Assembly (NCBI RefSeq): GCF_950023065.1
Contig: NC_088678.1
Location: 35,454,580 to 35,518,579, forward strand
DNA from: Planococcus citri
Taxonomy: Eukaryota > Arthropoda > Insecta > Hemiptera > Pseudococcidae
Length of the DNA: 64,000 nt
Direction: 5' to 3'
Position 1 is the first letter of the stretch. Every line of letters starts with the position of its first letter. The notes under the pieces were generated by a model, which saw only the letters and a list, made by a program, of their open reading frames with translations, made no database searches and was not told the DNA's origin. Of the stretch, positions 34,382-46,200 are shown piece by piece. The position numbers and the translations under genes were made by a program.

Positions 34382-34700
34382 TCAAATTGGGGCCAAAAAT
34401 TTGAAAAAAATCAAGATGTCATCACATTTACCTAAAAAATTACAATTTAGTTTTTATTCGCCCCATTTTCGACATCCGAATTGATTGAAAACGGTTCAAA
34501 AGCGTTATGAGCAGTTCTGGAGCCTCCAGTAGATTTTTGAAATTTGAAATTTTCACAAAATTTTACTTGACAGTAAAGTTGAAAAGCTACAATTTACTTG
34601 ATATCCTATTTTTAATGTGCTGATTCGATTAGAGGTGGTCTCAAGCTTTTCTGAGCTGAAGCCTCCAGCTGTAATTTAGAAATTCCTGGTTTTCAGAATG
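34382..34700 (+). repeat. Partial copy of the 41771-43228 foldback family
   Basis: Shares GGCCAAAAATTTGA, CCCATTTTCGACAT, GATTGAAAACGGTTC, GAGCAGTTCTGGAGCCTCCA and the following TTTTCACAAAATTT block with the left arm of the large foldback (compare 42000-42200). Only about one half-unit is present, without termini. Confidence 0.65.
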
Positions 34701-34975
34701 TTCTATTTTCTGCCAGCTAATGAATATGATATTTAGGGTGGGGGGGGGTCTGTCCAAAATTGTTATCACGCTGACCTGCATCGCGTTCACTGTTGAAACT
34801 TGAAAAAAAAATCCTTCAATTTTTCATAATACATATTTTACTTTTAAAAGTTTGGAAAAAATATGCGATAAATTCTCATCATCAAGTTGGACTTGAAAAA
34901 ACAAAAATGGCCAATTTCTGGAATTTTGATGCAATGTCTTATTCCATGAAATTTTAATATTAAGTACATTATATG

Positions 34976-35584
34976 AGAGACCAAACAGTTGAATAGACGA
35001 TTTTGAAAGACCAGACAGACGGATCTTTGGCCTTATGAGGCCAGACAGACAAGTCAATGACCTTGAAAGGACAGAGAAATAGACAGACAACCTTGAGAAG
35101 CCAGACAGACAGGCCAACGACCTTAAGATGGCAGACAAGTAGACAAACGACCTTGGAAAGCTAGGCAGTCGAGTCAATGACCTTAAGAGACCAGAAAGAT
35201 GGGTCAAGGCCCTCAAGAGGCCAGGTACACTGGTCAATGATCTTGAAAGGCCAAACATGCGAACCTACGTATGACCTTGGGAAGCCATACTAACGGAACA
35301 ATGACCTTAAGAGATCAGACAGACAGACAGACATACGACTTTCGAACTTGGGAAGCTAGACAAGCACGCAGATAACCTTGAGAGGCCACCAGGCCAGACA
35401 GGTATAGGTAGGCAGACGTCCTGGGAAGTCTGGACAGATAGATGAGTGACCTTGAGAAATCAGACACACGGGTCAGTGACCTCAAGAGACCAGACCAACA
35501 GGCGACTTTGGGAAGCCAGCTGCCAGACAGACAATTCGATAGACTGAAAACCTGCACCAGATGATTATAGACCAGACCAGACGT
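34976..35584 (+). repeat. Minisatellite, 30-bp unit, degenerate
   Basis: Consensus approximates GACCTTGAGAGGCCAGACAG followed by about ten bases such as ACAGGTCAAT. About ten contiguous 30-bp copies span 34976-35290; further, less regular copies run to 35584. As 30 is a multiple of three, the minus strand stays open, giving a spurious protein of 10-residue repeats such as SGLLRSLTRL (34824-35258) and more at 35315-35557. I interpret it as non-coding satellite DNA. Confidence 0.85.
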
Positions 35585-36002
35585 AATCAGATCAAATTTT
35601 CGGGCTCTTACTTCTTATCTAGATATGCACATTCCAAAATAAATTCAAGTTAGGTTGGACTTTTCATTCTACCCCCACTTTTTTGGGAAGCAGGATCAAA
35701 AATGTTACGTCATTATTTGACAAAAATAGATTAGTTTTCCAATGGCGTTGAAAAAGTTGTCTATTTACTTAATTTCACATTGTTGACGACGTTTTAAACC
35801 ACTAAAATTGTTGAGATTGCTTGAACAATTCCAATGAATGAACTGAATTTTTAATGACTCGTGTTTTTTAAAAATACAAATAAATTCAATCATGCCCTAA
35901 AAAACTGAAAATAAATTTGACCATTCTTCGAAAAAAATGAGAACAACTTCAAACTTCCCCCTCCCCAATAAGTATAAGACATTGAATGATGAAACCTGTT
36001 TT

Positions 36003-36025
36003 TACGGCAAACTGGTTATGCAATT
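36003..36025 (+). repeat. Dispersed 23-bp motif, copy 2
   Basis: Identical over 23 bp to copy 1 at 25607. The surrounding sequence is not similar, so the conserved block is sharply limited. Confidence 0.7.
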
Positions 36026-36827
36026 TTATCATCATTTGCAAGCAATGTAGGCAAATAAGCGTGGTTTTCATAGGGAAACAGCAGTTTAAGCTGGAAATGT
36101 TATTATGGGGAATGGAATACCTGAACTCCAAGATCTACCTTTCATCCTTACTCGTAAAACTGTGGAATTCACATTGAACCATTTTCTCTACCCTTAATTT
36201 CCAACCCTTTTTAGGTAACTTTTAGAAGCAAATAACAATATATTTTTTTTTAATAATTAGTTCAAAAACAAACAACGAGAGAACTGGGGAAAATAAGAGT
36301 TCGTTATAGCTTTGTGTAAGAAACAATTTCTTTCAGTTCTACCATCGTGCAAACGTTTCCGGTGTTTTATTCTTTTTACCAGTTTGAATCTCACGACGAA
36401 GAAATTAGTATTAACTCGGTTTCGAAGAATATGATAAAAGGATAACGCGATGATCATTTCCGACCTTATTCACATTCAATATGAGAATTTTAAAAACTTT
36501 ATAATTTATTTGCAAGAAATTAGCATTCTTTTAAAACTTTCAACCTTTCTAGTTACCATTTCGATTGTACTTTTGCTGGTTTTTAGGCGTTTTATATGCA
36601 ATTTTCGAGTAATATTTTTCGTATCAAAAGTCATATTTTTAAATATTCTTCAAAAGTTGCCCGCGTTACAGAATTTTGATTAAAAATTCACTAACAGTAG
36701 GTAAAGTTGTTCTTTAAAAGCAAAGAAAGAACGGCCTTGAAAATAATTAAGCTTTCAACTGAGGTAGTCTTCCGTGTATGTTGATCGAGCATGAAAATTT
36801 CACTCGTTCTTAATTTTGTTACCTGCG

Positions 36828-36853
36828 TAGGTAGGTAGGTAGGTAGGTAGGTA
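36828..36853 (+). repeat. (TAGG)n microsatellite
   Basis: About six uninterrupted GTAG/TAGG units. Shorter GTAGGTA runs occur throughout the window and may share an origin. Confidence 0.85.
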
Positions 36854-38163
36854 ATGGCAAGGTACAAATACCCATTTTGTATAAAGTGTTGGAGTGTAAA
36901 GAGTTTGTGAAAATTATGTACGGAAGTGTAAACATCGTCGAATTCTTATTTATTCTTGTTTGGTATTATTTAATTAGTTGTTTAATCTTTTATTGATATT
37001 TTTAGTTAAGCGTCGTAATGTAAACATTGTTAACAGAAGTAAAACTTTGAATGTTTGCAAGTTTGAAGGGATTAACGTGTACTTTCGTATTGGTCGTTAA
37101 GTGTTTTGGATTAGCTTGTAGTAGGAAGCGTAAACGGTCACTTATCAACGCTATTATTAGTTTTAATATCGGTGTATCGCCTGAAGCGATAATTTATTTA
37201 TCTCGGAGCTGAGGGGAAAAAATAGGTCTATAAGCGTGACAGTTTTTTTTCCCCGATCAAATTATTCAAAAATTTACAATGCTCGGTTTTCATGTTGCGA
37301 TCTTATAATTCGTTACGTACAATAATAAATATTCACGAGAGAAATTTCGCTGCCTAGTTGCCTTATTTTATATATCATCATAAGTTACAACTTCTAGATG
37401 AACACCATTCGTGCTGTTATGTAAATTTAGCAAAGTTTTTGTGTATTTTTTTACTAAAGTGACAAACTTTTTTTTTTTCGTGCGCTTTATTACAAAATCT
37501 CCATCAGTAGCGCGGTGTTGTACGAGGTGGTAAAGTATATTCCTCCTTCGAAATCAGGGGAATATTTTTATTTTCAATTTTTTTTTTCACTCTGTAGTGT
37601 ATAGGTATACGATAGGTTTCATAGGGGAATTATTAATATGTACAACCTATAGGTACCTTTGTAATATTTACCAAATATGTTGGTAATTTAACGCGTTAAA
37701 TCTTATCGTATGATTAGATGAAACACATTTTTCTGATACACAATACTTACATATGGTAGCTCGAGTAAATTAAGTTATTTGTATTCAGCTCGACGATAGG
37801 AAAAATGTTATCGGCGTTCAATGAGGCGAGGTAATCGTTAATAATGTTTAATAAAACGACTTGTTGTAGGATAGGTCAAGTCGACTTATCGACGAGAGGT
37901 TTTTTGTACGTATTTGTAGACCGATGTAAAAAGACGTTTATTAATTTTCACCCCTTTTTTTTATATTGTAAAATGCTGAATGTGCGATGGAAATAGAATG
38001 TTTCTTTTGGTTCTGTGTTTGCAAAACGAGTGTTTACTGTTTGATGTGGGATTGCGGATATTGTCTCGTCCGTTCAGCCTTTTTTTTATCTTTTGAGCTG
38101 TAAAATTTGTTTTTTTAAATTTTGTAACACTGAATTTGTTACGAGGTTCATCTTACAAGTAAC

Positions 38164-39036
38164 CTCTCGAAGTGCCCACCTTCGATTTGAACGGGATCAC
38201 GGTTTTCGGAAAGGACATGGTCTAAAACTCCCATAAGGAAAATTTCAGCTGCCCAAATTTATTTTTCGATTTTTGGCGAACGTTTGAAAATTCAAAATTG
38301 ACCATTTTCAGTGATTAATCCGTACTTCAAAAAAAAAGTACGTACCTACGTGATCAGTAAAAATGATCAAATTAAGTCATTACACTACCCAAGTTTCACT
38401 GTTTCCGGCCATTCTGGAGTCTCTAGCACAGTTTTCAATTTCTCCAGAATTTTGAAAATTGCGCTGGAGGCTCCAATAGGACTTGATACGGTGAAATTTG
38501 AACTTGGTAGGAGGGGGGAGGGGGTTGGCTTTGAAAAATTCTTCGCGTACAGGAAATTTTTGATTTTTTGATTGTTTCTTTTTTTAAAAAAGCTGGTCAA
38601 AAAAACACTCTTGAGGTGTCCACCTCGGAATTGGCTCAAATGCGGATAAAATCGTTAAACAGGTCGAGCATAAAACACAATTCGATTTTTAGCTGCCCAA
38701 GTTAATACATATTTACGCTTTCTGGAGCGAATTCAAAATCCTGGAGAATTTGAAAATCGCACTGGAGTCTCCAGAATGGATAGAAACGGTGATATTTGGA
38801 TAGAGTAGGGGTTTACTATTAGTTTCATGACTTATATTAATCATTTTTACTGATCAAGTACGTACTTGAAAAAAAAAAGTATAAATCACTGAAATGGTTA
38901 ATTTTGAATTTTTTAAATGTTCGCCAAAAAACGAAAAATGAATTTGGGCAGCTGAAATTTTGGTTATGGAGGGTTTAGACCATGATCTTTCCAAAAATCG
39001 TGGTCCCGTTCAAATCGGAGGCGGACACCTCGAGAG
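38164..39036. mobile_element. Foldback element (~870 bp) of a dispersed family
   Basis: The left arm (38164 to about 38370) begins CTCTCGAAGTGCCCACCTTC and the right arm ends in the reverse complement of CTCTCGAGGTGTCCGCCTCC. Both continue with CGATTTGAACGGGA, a CATGGTCTAAA block, TTTCAGCTGCCCAAATT and TTTTCAGTGATT. A third terminus-like copy, CTCTTGAGGTGTCCACCTCG, lies inside at 38608. A related one-armed copy lies at 52766-53042. No transposase is present. Confidence 0.75.
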
Positions 39037-41770
39037 CTCCCCCTATTAAGAAAAAAAGAAATTTCATGTTATTTGGTACCTGCACTTTATAATCACAGAA
39101 ACCCATTTTTATGGATTTTGGATATCTTTGATATGTTTTTTTTACCTTTTATGCTTTATTTATTTATTTTCTGAGTTTTGAGAACATCTTGATCAGAATG
39201 ATTTAAATGAAATTCACTCTAATGCTATTTTTGGCGCGCATTGGATGATTATGGCTTGGTTTGAGTAGAGATGACATGGACCTGGAAAATGTTTGGCCCA
39301 AATTTTCATGAGGGAGTCGTGCAAAGAGATGAAAAAAATTAAAAACCTCAAAAAAGGAATCAATTGAAAATCCATCAATCATTCATGTACAGAAATTACA
39401 ATTTTGAAGAAAGTGGTAAACATCACTTTTTTGAATTTTTCTAGAATACAAAAAATTTAGAATAATTCAATCAACTTCAGAAAACAGAAGCATAGAAAAG
39501 TGAATCATGGCATGACCAGCCTCTCTTCGTGCTTTTCTAGGTGTTGTAAAAAAATATATTTTCATTTTTCCTCATTAACTAGCAATTTTTTCTAAATTGT
39601 AAAATTGAAAAATCCGCTAGAAACTTCAGAATGGCTTGATATAACCATCAATCGATTTGGGAGATCGAATACAGGGCAAGAGTCTGAATTATATCTCTCT
39701 GACTCATTTAATAATCAAATTAAAATTTTTCGAGAAAAATGGTCCAAATTGAAGTTCATATTTAAAAATTCGTCAAAAATCAAAAACTGAATATCAGCAG
39801 GGTGCATTACTCATCACTTCTTCATAAAACAGGCCATCCTGCTAACACATTATTTTCAACCGCGAAAATCAATAAAAAAGTGGTTGACTTTATCTTAAAC
39901 AATTTCACTCGTTTATTATTCTCGCATGTACATTAGGTATTTGTTATGCATACAAAAAGTGTATACTTTTTTCACGTTTGGCTCGGTCGAATTTAAATAA
40001 ACTTTTCCACCCTGAAAATAACATTCTGGAGACGTTGCAGAATAAAAATTATAAACTCAACTCGGGGGCAAAATCTTTTATAATAATCTTTGACAACACG
40101 TGACGTTCTACATAGTAGGTATGATACGTATTACTTAAATCCGCCGTCGAAAAAACGTTTCGAGTATAAAATAAATAAAAATATTTGCCGAAGAGTAGAT
40201 ATTTTTATCAATAAAAATCCTAGTTATTCGTGCCCAAAGCAAACTGAAAATACTCTATCAAACAAATCGTAAATAAATATAGAAAACACTGCAACTAAAA
40301 ATGAAACAAAAAGGAAGAAAGAAATTATCCTTGAAACAGAGTTATGCTGAAATGGAAAATATTCCACGTGTTGGAAACATGTATCTAGTGGATACTTCAT
40401 TAATGATAAATTACGCGGCAAAGCGATGGTCATTAGGAGTTTCTTATTTCCACTCTTCGCTACATATCAGAGAGTTAGTTGTATCCATAGTGAGATTTTT
40501 CACGGTACAAAATGTTGAACTACTCGTATAATACCTATACACGAAAGTAACCATGTTATTATCATCTGTCCGCGTATAAGAAGTTAATCGAAAGAACTTT
40601 CGGTTTTAAATTAGAAAATTCATTCGAAAAACTTTCAACAACAAGTTGTATATGTGCGTATATAACTGAGTTCATATACAAGCTTCGTTAAAGTTTAACG
40701 TACAACTTTTCATAATGTTTATTCGTAAAAAAACAACAAAAAAGTTGAAAAAAAAATTTAAGTACCTTGCAAATGGCTGAAAACTTCGATTATGAAGCAT
40801 TTCGTGAATTACGTGTGGCTTTGGTTTACAAATGAAAACGAAAATAGCCAGGTACCTAACTAATTTTTTCCTCCAGGAAATGTTTACGTTGCGATTTTAA
40901 TTTTATATTTGTTTCTGCTTGCTCATCTTATCTTCTCTTTTGTTAGCTACGTTAATTCTTTTTATTTTATTACCTAGGTACAAAGGCAGTCAAATTTATG
41001 GTTCTTTTTCGGGGAAATTTCTTAAATGAAAATGATGTCTGTTACGTTGAGTGAAATGAAAAATGCCATAGAAGAATCGGAGAAGAGATGTCAATTTTAT
41101 ATTTCAACATTTTCTTCGACGAAATTTTACCAGAGTTTTTAAATTGTCAACGCATCAATTTTCTATTCTCTTCTTCTTCGGTTGTCATTAATTCAGGACG
41201 GTTGATAGGAAATAACTCTGTGAGAAGCGTCGAAACGAAAATCACGATAGGTATATTTACGTAAAATTTGATCACTTTGCTGCCAATTTAATCGAGTCAT
41301 TTTACATTAGTGAAGCGAAATTTGATTCAGAAAATTGAGACTTTATTTCTGTAATCATTAGCCGCGTTCGTGTTGTGGTCAACGTTTTTAGAACGTTCAG
41401 ATAGCATAGTCCAAATCTTGGATGCTATTTCCTGGGTTTTTTTATCGAATGCTCGTCTTAGGTTTCTCGTACGTTTTTCAAGAGAATGTTCCAAAATTTA
41501 CTCTTTCTAGTGTTTTTTTTTTCAGAGTAGTTGAAAGAAAATCTGCTTGTATGATGAAAACTGCTCCTGAAATATTTATTCAATTTTTCTTCTGTTTTGT
41601 TCTGTATTTCAGACTGTTTGTAACGATGTGTGTTCTAATCAAAATGTACCTACTTAATATTTTCCTAGATATTTTGATTTTGAAATTGACATTTTGATTG
41701 TAATCAAATCAAAATTTTGACCACTCTTTAGGTAGGTTTGCAATTTCTCAATATATATCTGTTTCTGTAT
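39037..41770. other. No gene seen
   Basis: AT-rich DNA. Frames at 39605, 40090-40531 and 41422-41697 are short and lack domains; the last is phenylalanine-rich low complexity. Confidence 0.45.
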
Positions 41771-43228
41771 AGTCGGGGAGCCCGCTTAAGGATCTATTGC
41801 ATCCCCCGTCGATCCTCCGGGACAACTTATGGGAGTCCTAAGGAACATTTCTAGCCCTTGTACTCAAAGAAAAAGTGGCCCTACTTACAAAATGGCGGCC
41901 ATTTTGATTGGCAGGTCAGCCGAAATCGCAGATTTTGCATACCAACATAGGACATGCGCGTTTTTCGATTTTTGGTGAATTTTTGAAAATCAAATTTAGG
42001 CCAAAAATGAGGGAAAAAATCAAAATGTTACCAAATTGACGAAGAAAGATGAAATTTGAGATACACCCTATTTTCGACATGCCAAATCGATTGCAAACTG
42101 TTTCAAACTGTTTTGAGCAGTTCCGGAGCCTCCAGCAGATTTTTGAAAATTCCTGGAGCCTCCATCAGATTTTTTAAGCTTTAAATTTTCACAAAATTTC
42201 ATCAAAAAATGGAGATGGAAAGCTGAAATTTACTCTACACTCCAATTTTAACACCCTGCGCTCCGAAGACGACTTCAGGTGGGTTCAAATCATTTTGGAG
42301 CCTCCAGCGACTTTTTGAAAATTACTGGAGCCTCTAGTAGATTTTTTAAACTTGAAATTCCCGCAACATTTTACCAAATGGAGTTGGCAAACTGAAATTT
42401 ACTTCGCAAAATAATTTCAATCAGATATGAAGTCGACTACATGGAGGTTTCAAATGTTTTTAAATGATTTTGAAGCTTCCAGTTACTTTTTGGAAATTTT
42501 AATTTTCCAAAAAACACCAAAACGACTTGAAATACACCGAAATTAGTTTGCAGAATGAATTTTGACTTTCCATCTCCGTTTGATAAAATGTTTAGGAAAT
42601 TTAAAGTTTCAAAAATCTACTGGAGGCTCCAGTAATTTTCAAAAAGTCGCTGGATGCTCTAAAACGACTTGAAATCCCCCTGCAGTTGACTTCGTAACAT
42701 ATTGAAATTAGTTTGCAGAGTAAATTTCGGCTATCCAACTCCATTTGATGAAATTTTGTGAGAATTTCGAGTTTCAAAAATCTGCTGGAGGCTCCAGAAC
42801 TGCTCAAAACGGTTTGAAACAGTTTCTAATCGAATTGGCATGTCGAAAATAGGGTGTATCCAAAATGTCAGTTTTCTTGGTCAATTTGGTAAAATTTTGA
42901 TTTTTTCCCTCATTTTTGGCCTAAATTTGATTTTCAAAAATTCACCAAAAATCGAAAAACGCACTATAGCACTTGAAATTTTGACAGATGATACATTTTT
43001 GCTTGATCTTTCGATCTACTTTTGTACAGTTTGAAAAATGTTGTGCATGTCCTATGTTGGTACGCAAAATCTGCGATTTTGGCTGACCTGTCAATCAAAA
43101 TGGCCGCCATTTTGAAAGTAGGGCCACTTTTTTTGAGTACAAGGGCTGGAAATGTTTTAAGAAAAAAGTTGTCCCGGATGATCGACGGGTGGGGGGGTGC
43201 AATAGATCCTTAAGCGGGCTCCCCGACT
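41771..43228. mobile_element. Large (1458-bp) foldback element, nearly palindromic over its whole length
   Basis: Termini AGTCGGGGAGCCCGCTTAAG and its reverse complement at 43209-43228 are exact. The arms then match through GGATCTATTGCA, AGGGCCACTT, AAAATGGCGGCCATTTT, the AATCTGCGATTT region and GGCCTAAATTTGATTTTC. The inner part is also mirrored and includes internal tandem units of about 200 bp carrying GGAGCCTCCAG. TAT flanks both ends (41768-41770 and 43229-43231), a possible 2-3 bp duplication. The frames at 42601-43213 are palindrome by-products. Confidence 0.85.
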
Positions 43229-46200
43229 TATAGTAGGTGTCCACGTTCGTCGTACATTCGACAAAGCTAGGTAATCAAAGTGCATTTTCCATTCAACATC
43301 GATACGAACAGGAGGAAAATTATCAATAACCATGTCTGTAAAAGTGTAGATGAAGGAAGTTATGGGAATTTCCGTTTCATTAAGTAGATACAATTTTGAA
43401 AAATAAAAATATATCTAAAAATATCGTTTCAAATATTTTCTTTCCAAAGAAACAATTGCACTTCAAATGATCAAGCAAAATACGATGAAGGTAATATTTT
43501 TCAATTTCATACTATATTGATGAACACGTAAAGAGTTGGTAATATTTTTATTGCTTTCGAGCGAGTATTTTGATCATGATATTCGTAATTCATTTCAGTC
43601 AATATCGAATTGATAATTTCGACTCATTTTAATAAGCCAGGTTATGAAAAATACCAATGCTTCAATTTTTCAAAATCGCTGATACTTTGTAAAAAAATTT
43701 AATTTTGAACTCCAATTCTCCCTTCAACGTTTTTTTCTCTTGTCGCATTTCCTCTTTTATTCTCTTAACCAATTCCATTTGACTCGGTAACTTTCGAAAA
43801 TAAACTCCGAACAAAGAAAATACTTCGTAAATTTTCACGATAGTCAATCATTTAGCGGGGTTACTTTACTCGAAAATTATATATTTTTTCCAATGGAAAC
43901 GGCAAATCAAAAGCAATGTTCGTAACATGACCATCAAAATACTCGAATTCTCATTTCAAAACCTCGCGGTGGATGATTTACGGTAAATTTTGCAATCGAG
44001 TACGTCATCTATCACATAGGTATACCCTCCTTGATGATAAATAAATCGCGTGAAAATATTGAAAAGACAAGCCGCTCGTAGAAATACGACCTGTAGGTAT
44101 ACACAATGTGCCATTGTGCGAAAAATTAAAGAAGCGCGTGTAAAAAGTTCATACGGTGCCTTTTTTTTCTCTCTGTGGTGAATTTGGCAACTCAACAAAG
44201 TCATCGAACTATATGCGTAAAAGTAAGTTACGTCGGTACCTAATGTATTTTTTGCTTTGGCCACAGGCTTAATGTACTAAAATGTAATTTTTTTGTGTAA
44301 CCGGTATTTTATATGTTATAGTATCTTAAACAGCCGCGCTTTTATTTCATTTCCTATACTATTGAGAGGTACATTAAAGTTGGCAGGGTGTAGGAGGAGT
44401 GAATAAAAAAAAAAAGAAATAAGACTGGAGAAAAAAGAGAGCAAAAAACTTTGTCGGAAAAAAGTCGTAAGTTGCTGAAGTGTCCTTTTCTATTTATAAA
44501 CACTTTGAAAACTGTCAAAAGGAAATTATTGGCGTTGTATTATAGCTTAACCTGTGGGTTTTTTTATTGTAAAGCTACAATTCCTTTCTCTTTTTTTTGT
44601 TTCGTTTTGTTTATATGGTCAAAACATGGTCCAAACAAAAGAAAATTTTTTACACGATATCGTTTTCTAGGTTTTATGATGCAGAATTCTTCGTTATGTG
44701 GCATTTTATGGCTTATACGTGAAAAAAAAAACTTGGTGAATAGGCTTGTCAAAATTTGAAAACGTGTTGGTTCCACGTGGAGGAACATTTATCAACACAT
44801 TCGGAATCGATTTATAGAGCTCACTCGATCAAATAAGTACGTGGGCCTTATAAAAGGTGACTAAAAGTTGATAAAATATTCGTATAAATTAATTTACTCT
44901 GGTGTGAAAATTTCCCACGGATTTTTCCACCAAATCACTTTAATCTTTCAGTATTTAGCTCTTCATATAAGTGCAACATCCACATGGTTTTGTGAAAAGC
45001 CTCATTTGAAAATTCGATACTCGAAAATAAATTCACAAAACACCTAACTCGTTGTGATTCATGCGAATATAAACACCAACGAGGAAAAGCTTATTGCAGT
45101 TGAACATGGCGAATTTAAGTTGTTTGCAACCATTTTGGAGATCTCTCAGGACCATTAGGCGATGTCAATTAAACATAATACCGCATTTTTCCCACTTTTA
45201 CTTTTTTTCTTTCGAAAAAGCATTAATTAAAGGAATATAAATCAATTCCAGAAATTCAAGTCGAGCCGAGAAAGGCTTTAAAAACAAGAGGAAAAAAAGA
45301 TTAAACAGCGTGATTTTTTTTCATTCAAAAATACTTCGTTTTGATATTTTTTTATTTAAAATAATTAAGAATAACGAGCCGGTGTGGTGTATAAATTCCA
45401 CGAATAAAATTCTCCGGCTCTTCGGGTAAAATGTAAATTTTCCTAGCCAGGTATTAAGTCGAAATATTATTTAATTACGAGAACAATTTGAAATTTTCAT
45501 GCAACATACGTATATAAGTAGGTATGGGTAAGTAGGGGTAATTTAAAAGATGTCTAAAACGTTCATACGTATGCAAAAAGGTAAAGCCTGGCTTCTTTGT
45601 ATGCGAAATTCAGGTTAAATGGCTCAATGCCAAGGATAAAAAATCGCACAACATACCTTTACATCGGTTGTAGAGATGCCCTTTTCGCTAAGTATTCGGT
45701 TTGGGTATGTTTTTTCGCGTGTTTCCTCTTATTCATTATTTTTACGATTCTCATTAAATTTATATGTAGTTTGATTTTCTCTCTTTCTCTCTTATATGTA
45801 CCTTGCTTGGTGTAGGATTTGTTTCTTTGAAACGTTCGATTCGAATATTCGTTGCAGTTTGAATAGAATGAGACAAGGTTACAAAACGCGATGTTATTGG
45901 CGTTGTCATCTTCATGCTTGAATATTAAACAACGTGATATTGTACATAGGTTACAACGATGTTACTCGCGTATCGTCGAGCATAACAAATCTACCTACGT
46001 ATAGAGCAAAGAAAACAACCAAAGCTGTTTACAAAATTGATATAAGTTTAAAACTGTTTTATGAACATATATGTACAATATGATCCGAAAGTAGTAGCAA
46101 GATCTTTTACCAGATAACGATACAACACCTACTGAGTCTGTGTAGGTATATGTACATTTGCCTCACCCACAGATTGTGGGAGCAAAAGTTTGATCATCAA

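Larger units (their letters stand above)
35585..38163. other. No gene seen; microsatellite and 23-bp motif copy
   Basis: AT-rich DNA containing motif copy 2 (36003-36025) and a TAGG microsatellite (36828-36853). The frames at 35949-36177 and 36257-36683 have no recognisable features. Confidence 0.45.

Noticed and set aside
34824..35258. 144-codon minus-strand frame as a gene
   Set aside because: It follows the 30-bp minisatellite period exactly; kept only as a low-probability finding.
34976..35584. CRISPR-like regularly spaced repeats
   Set aside because: Units are contiguous and degenerate without unique spacers, and the context is eukaryotic; it is a minisatellite.
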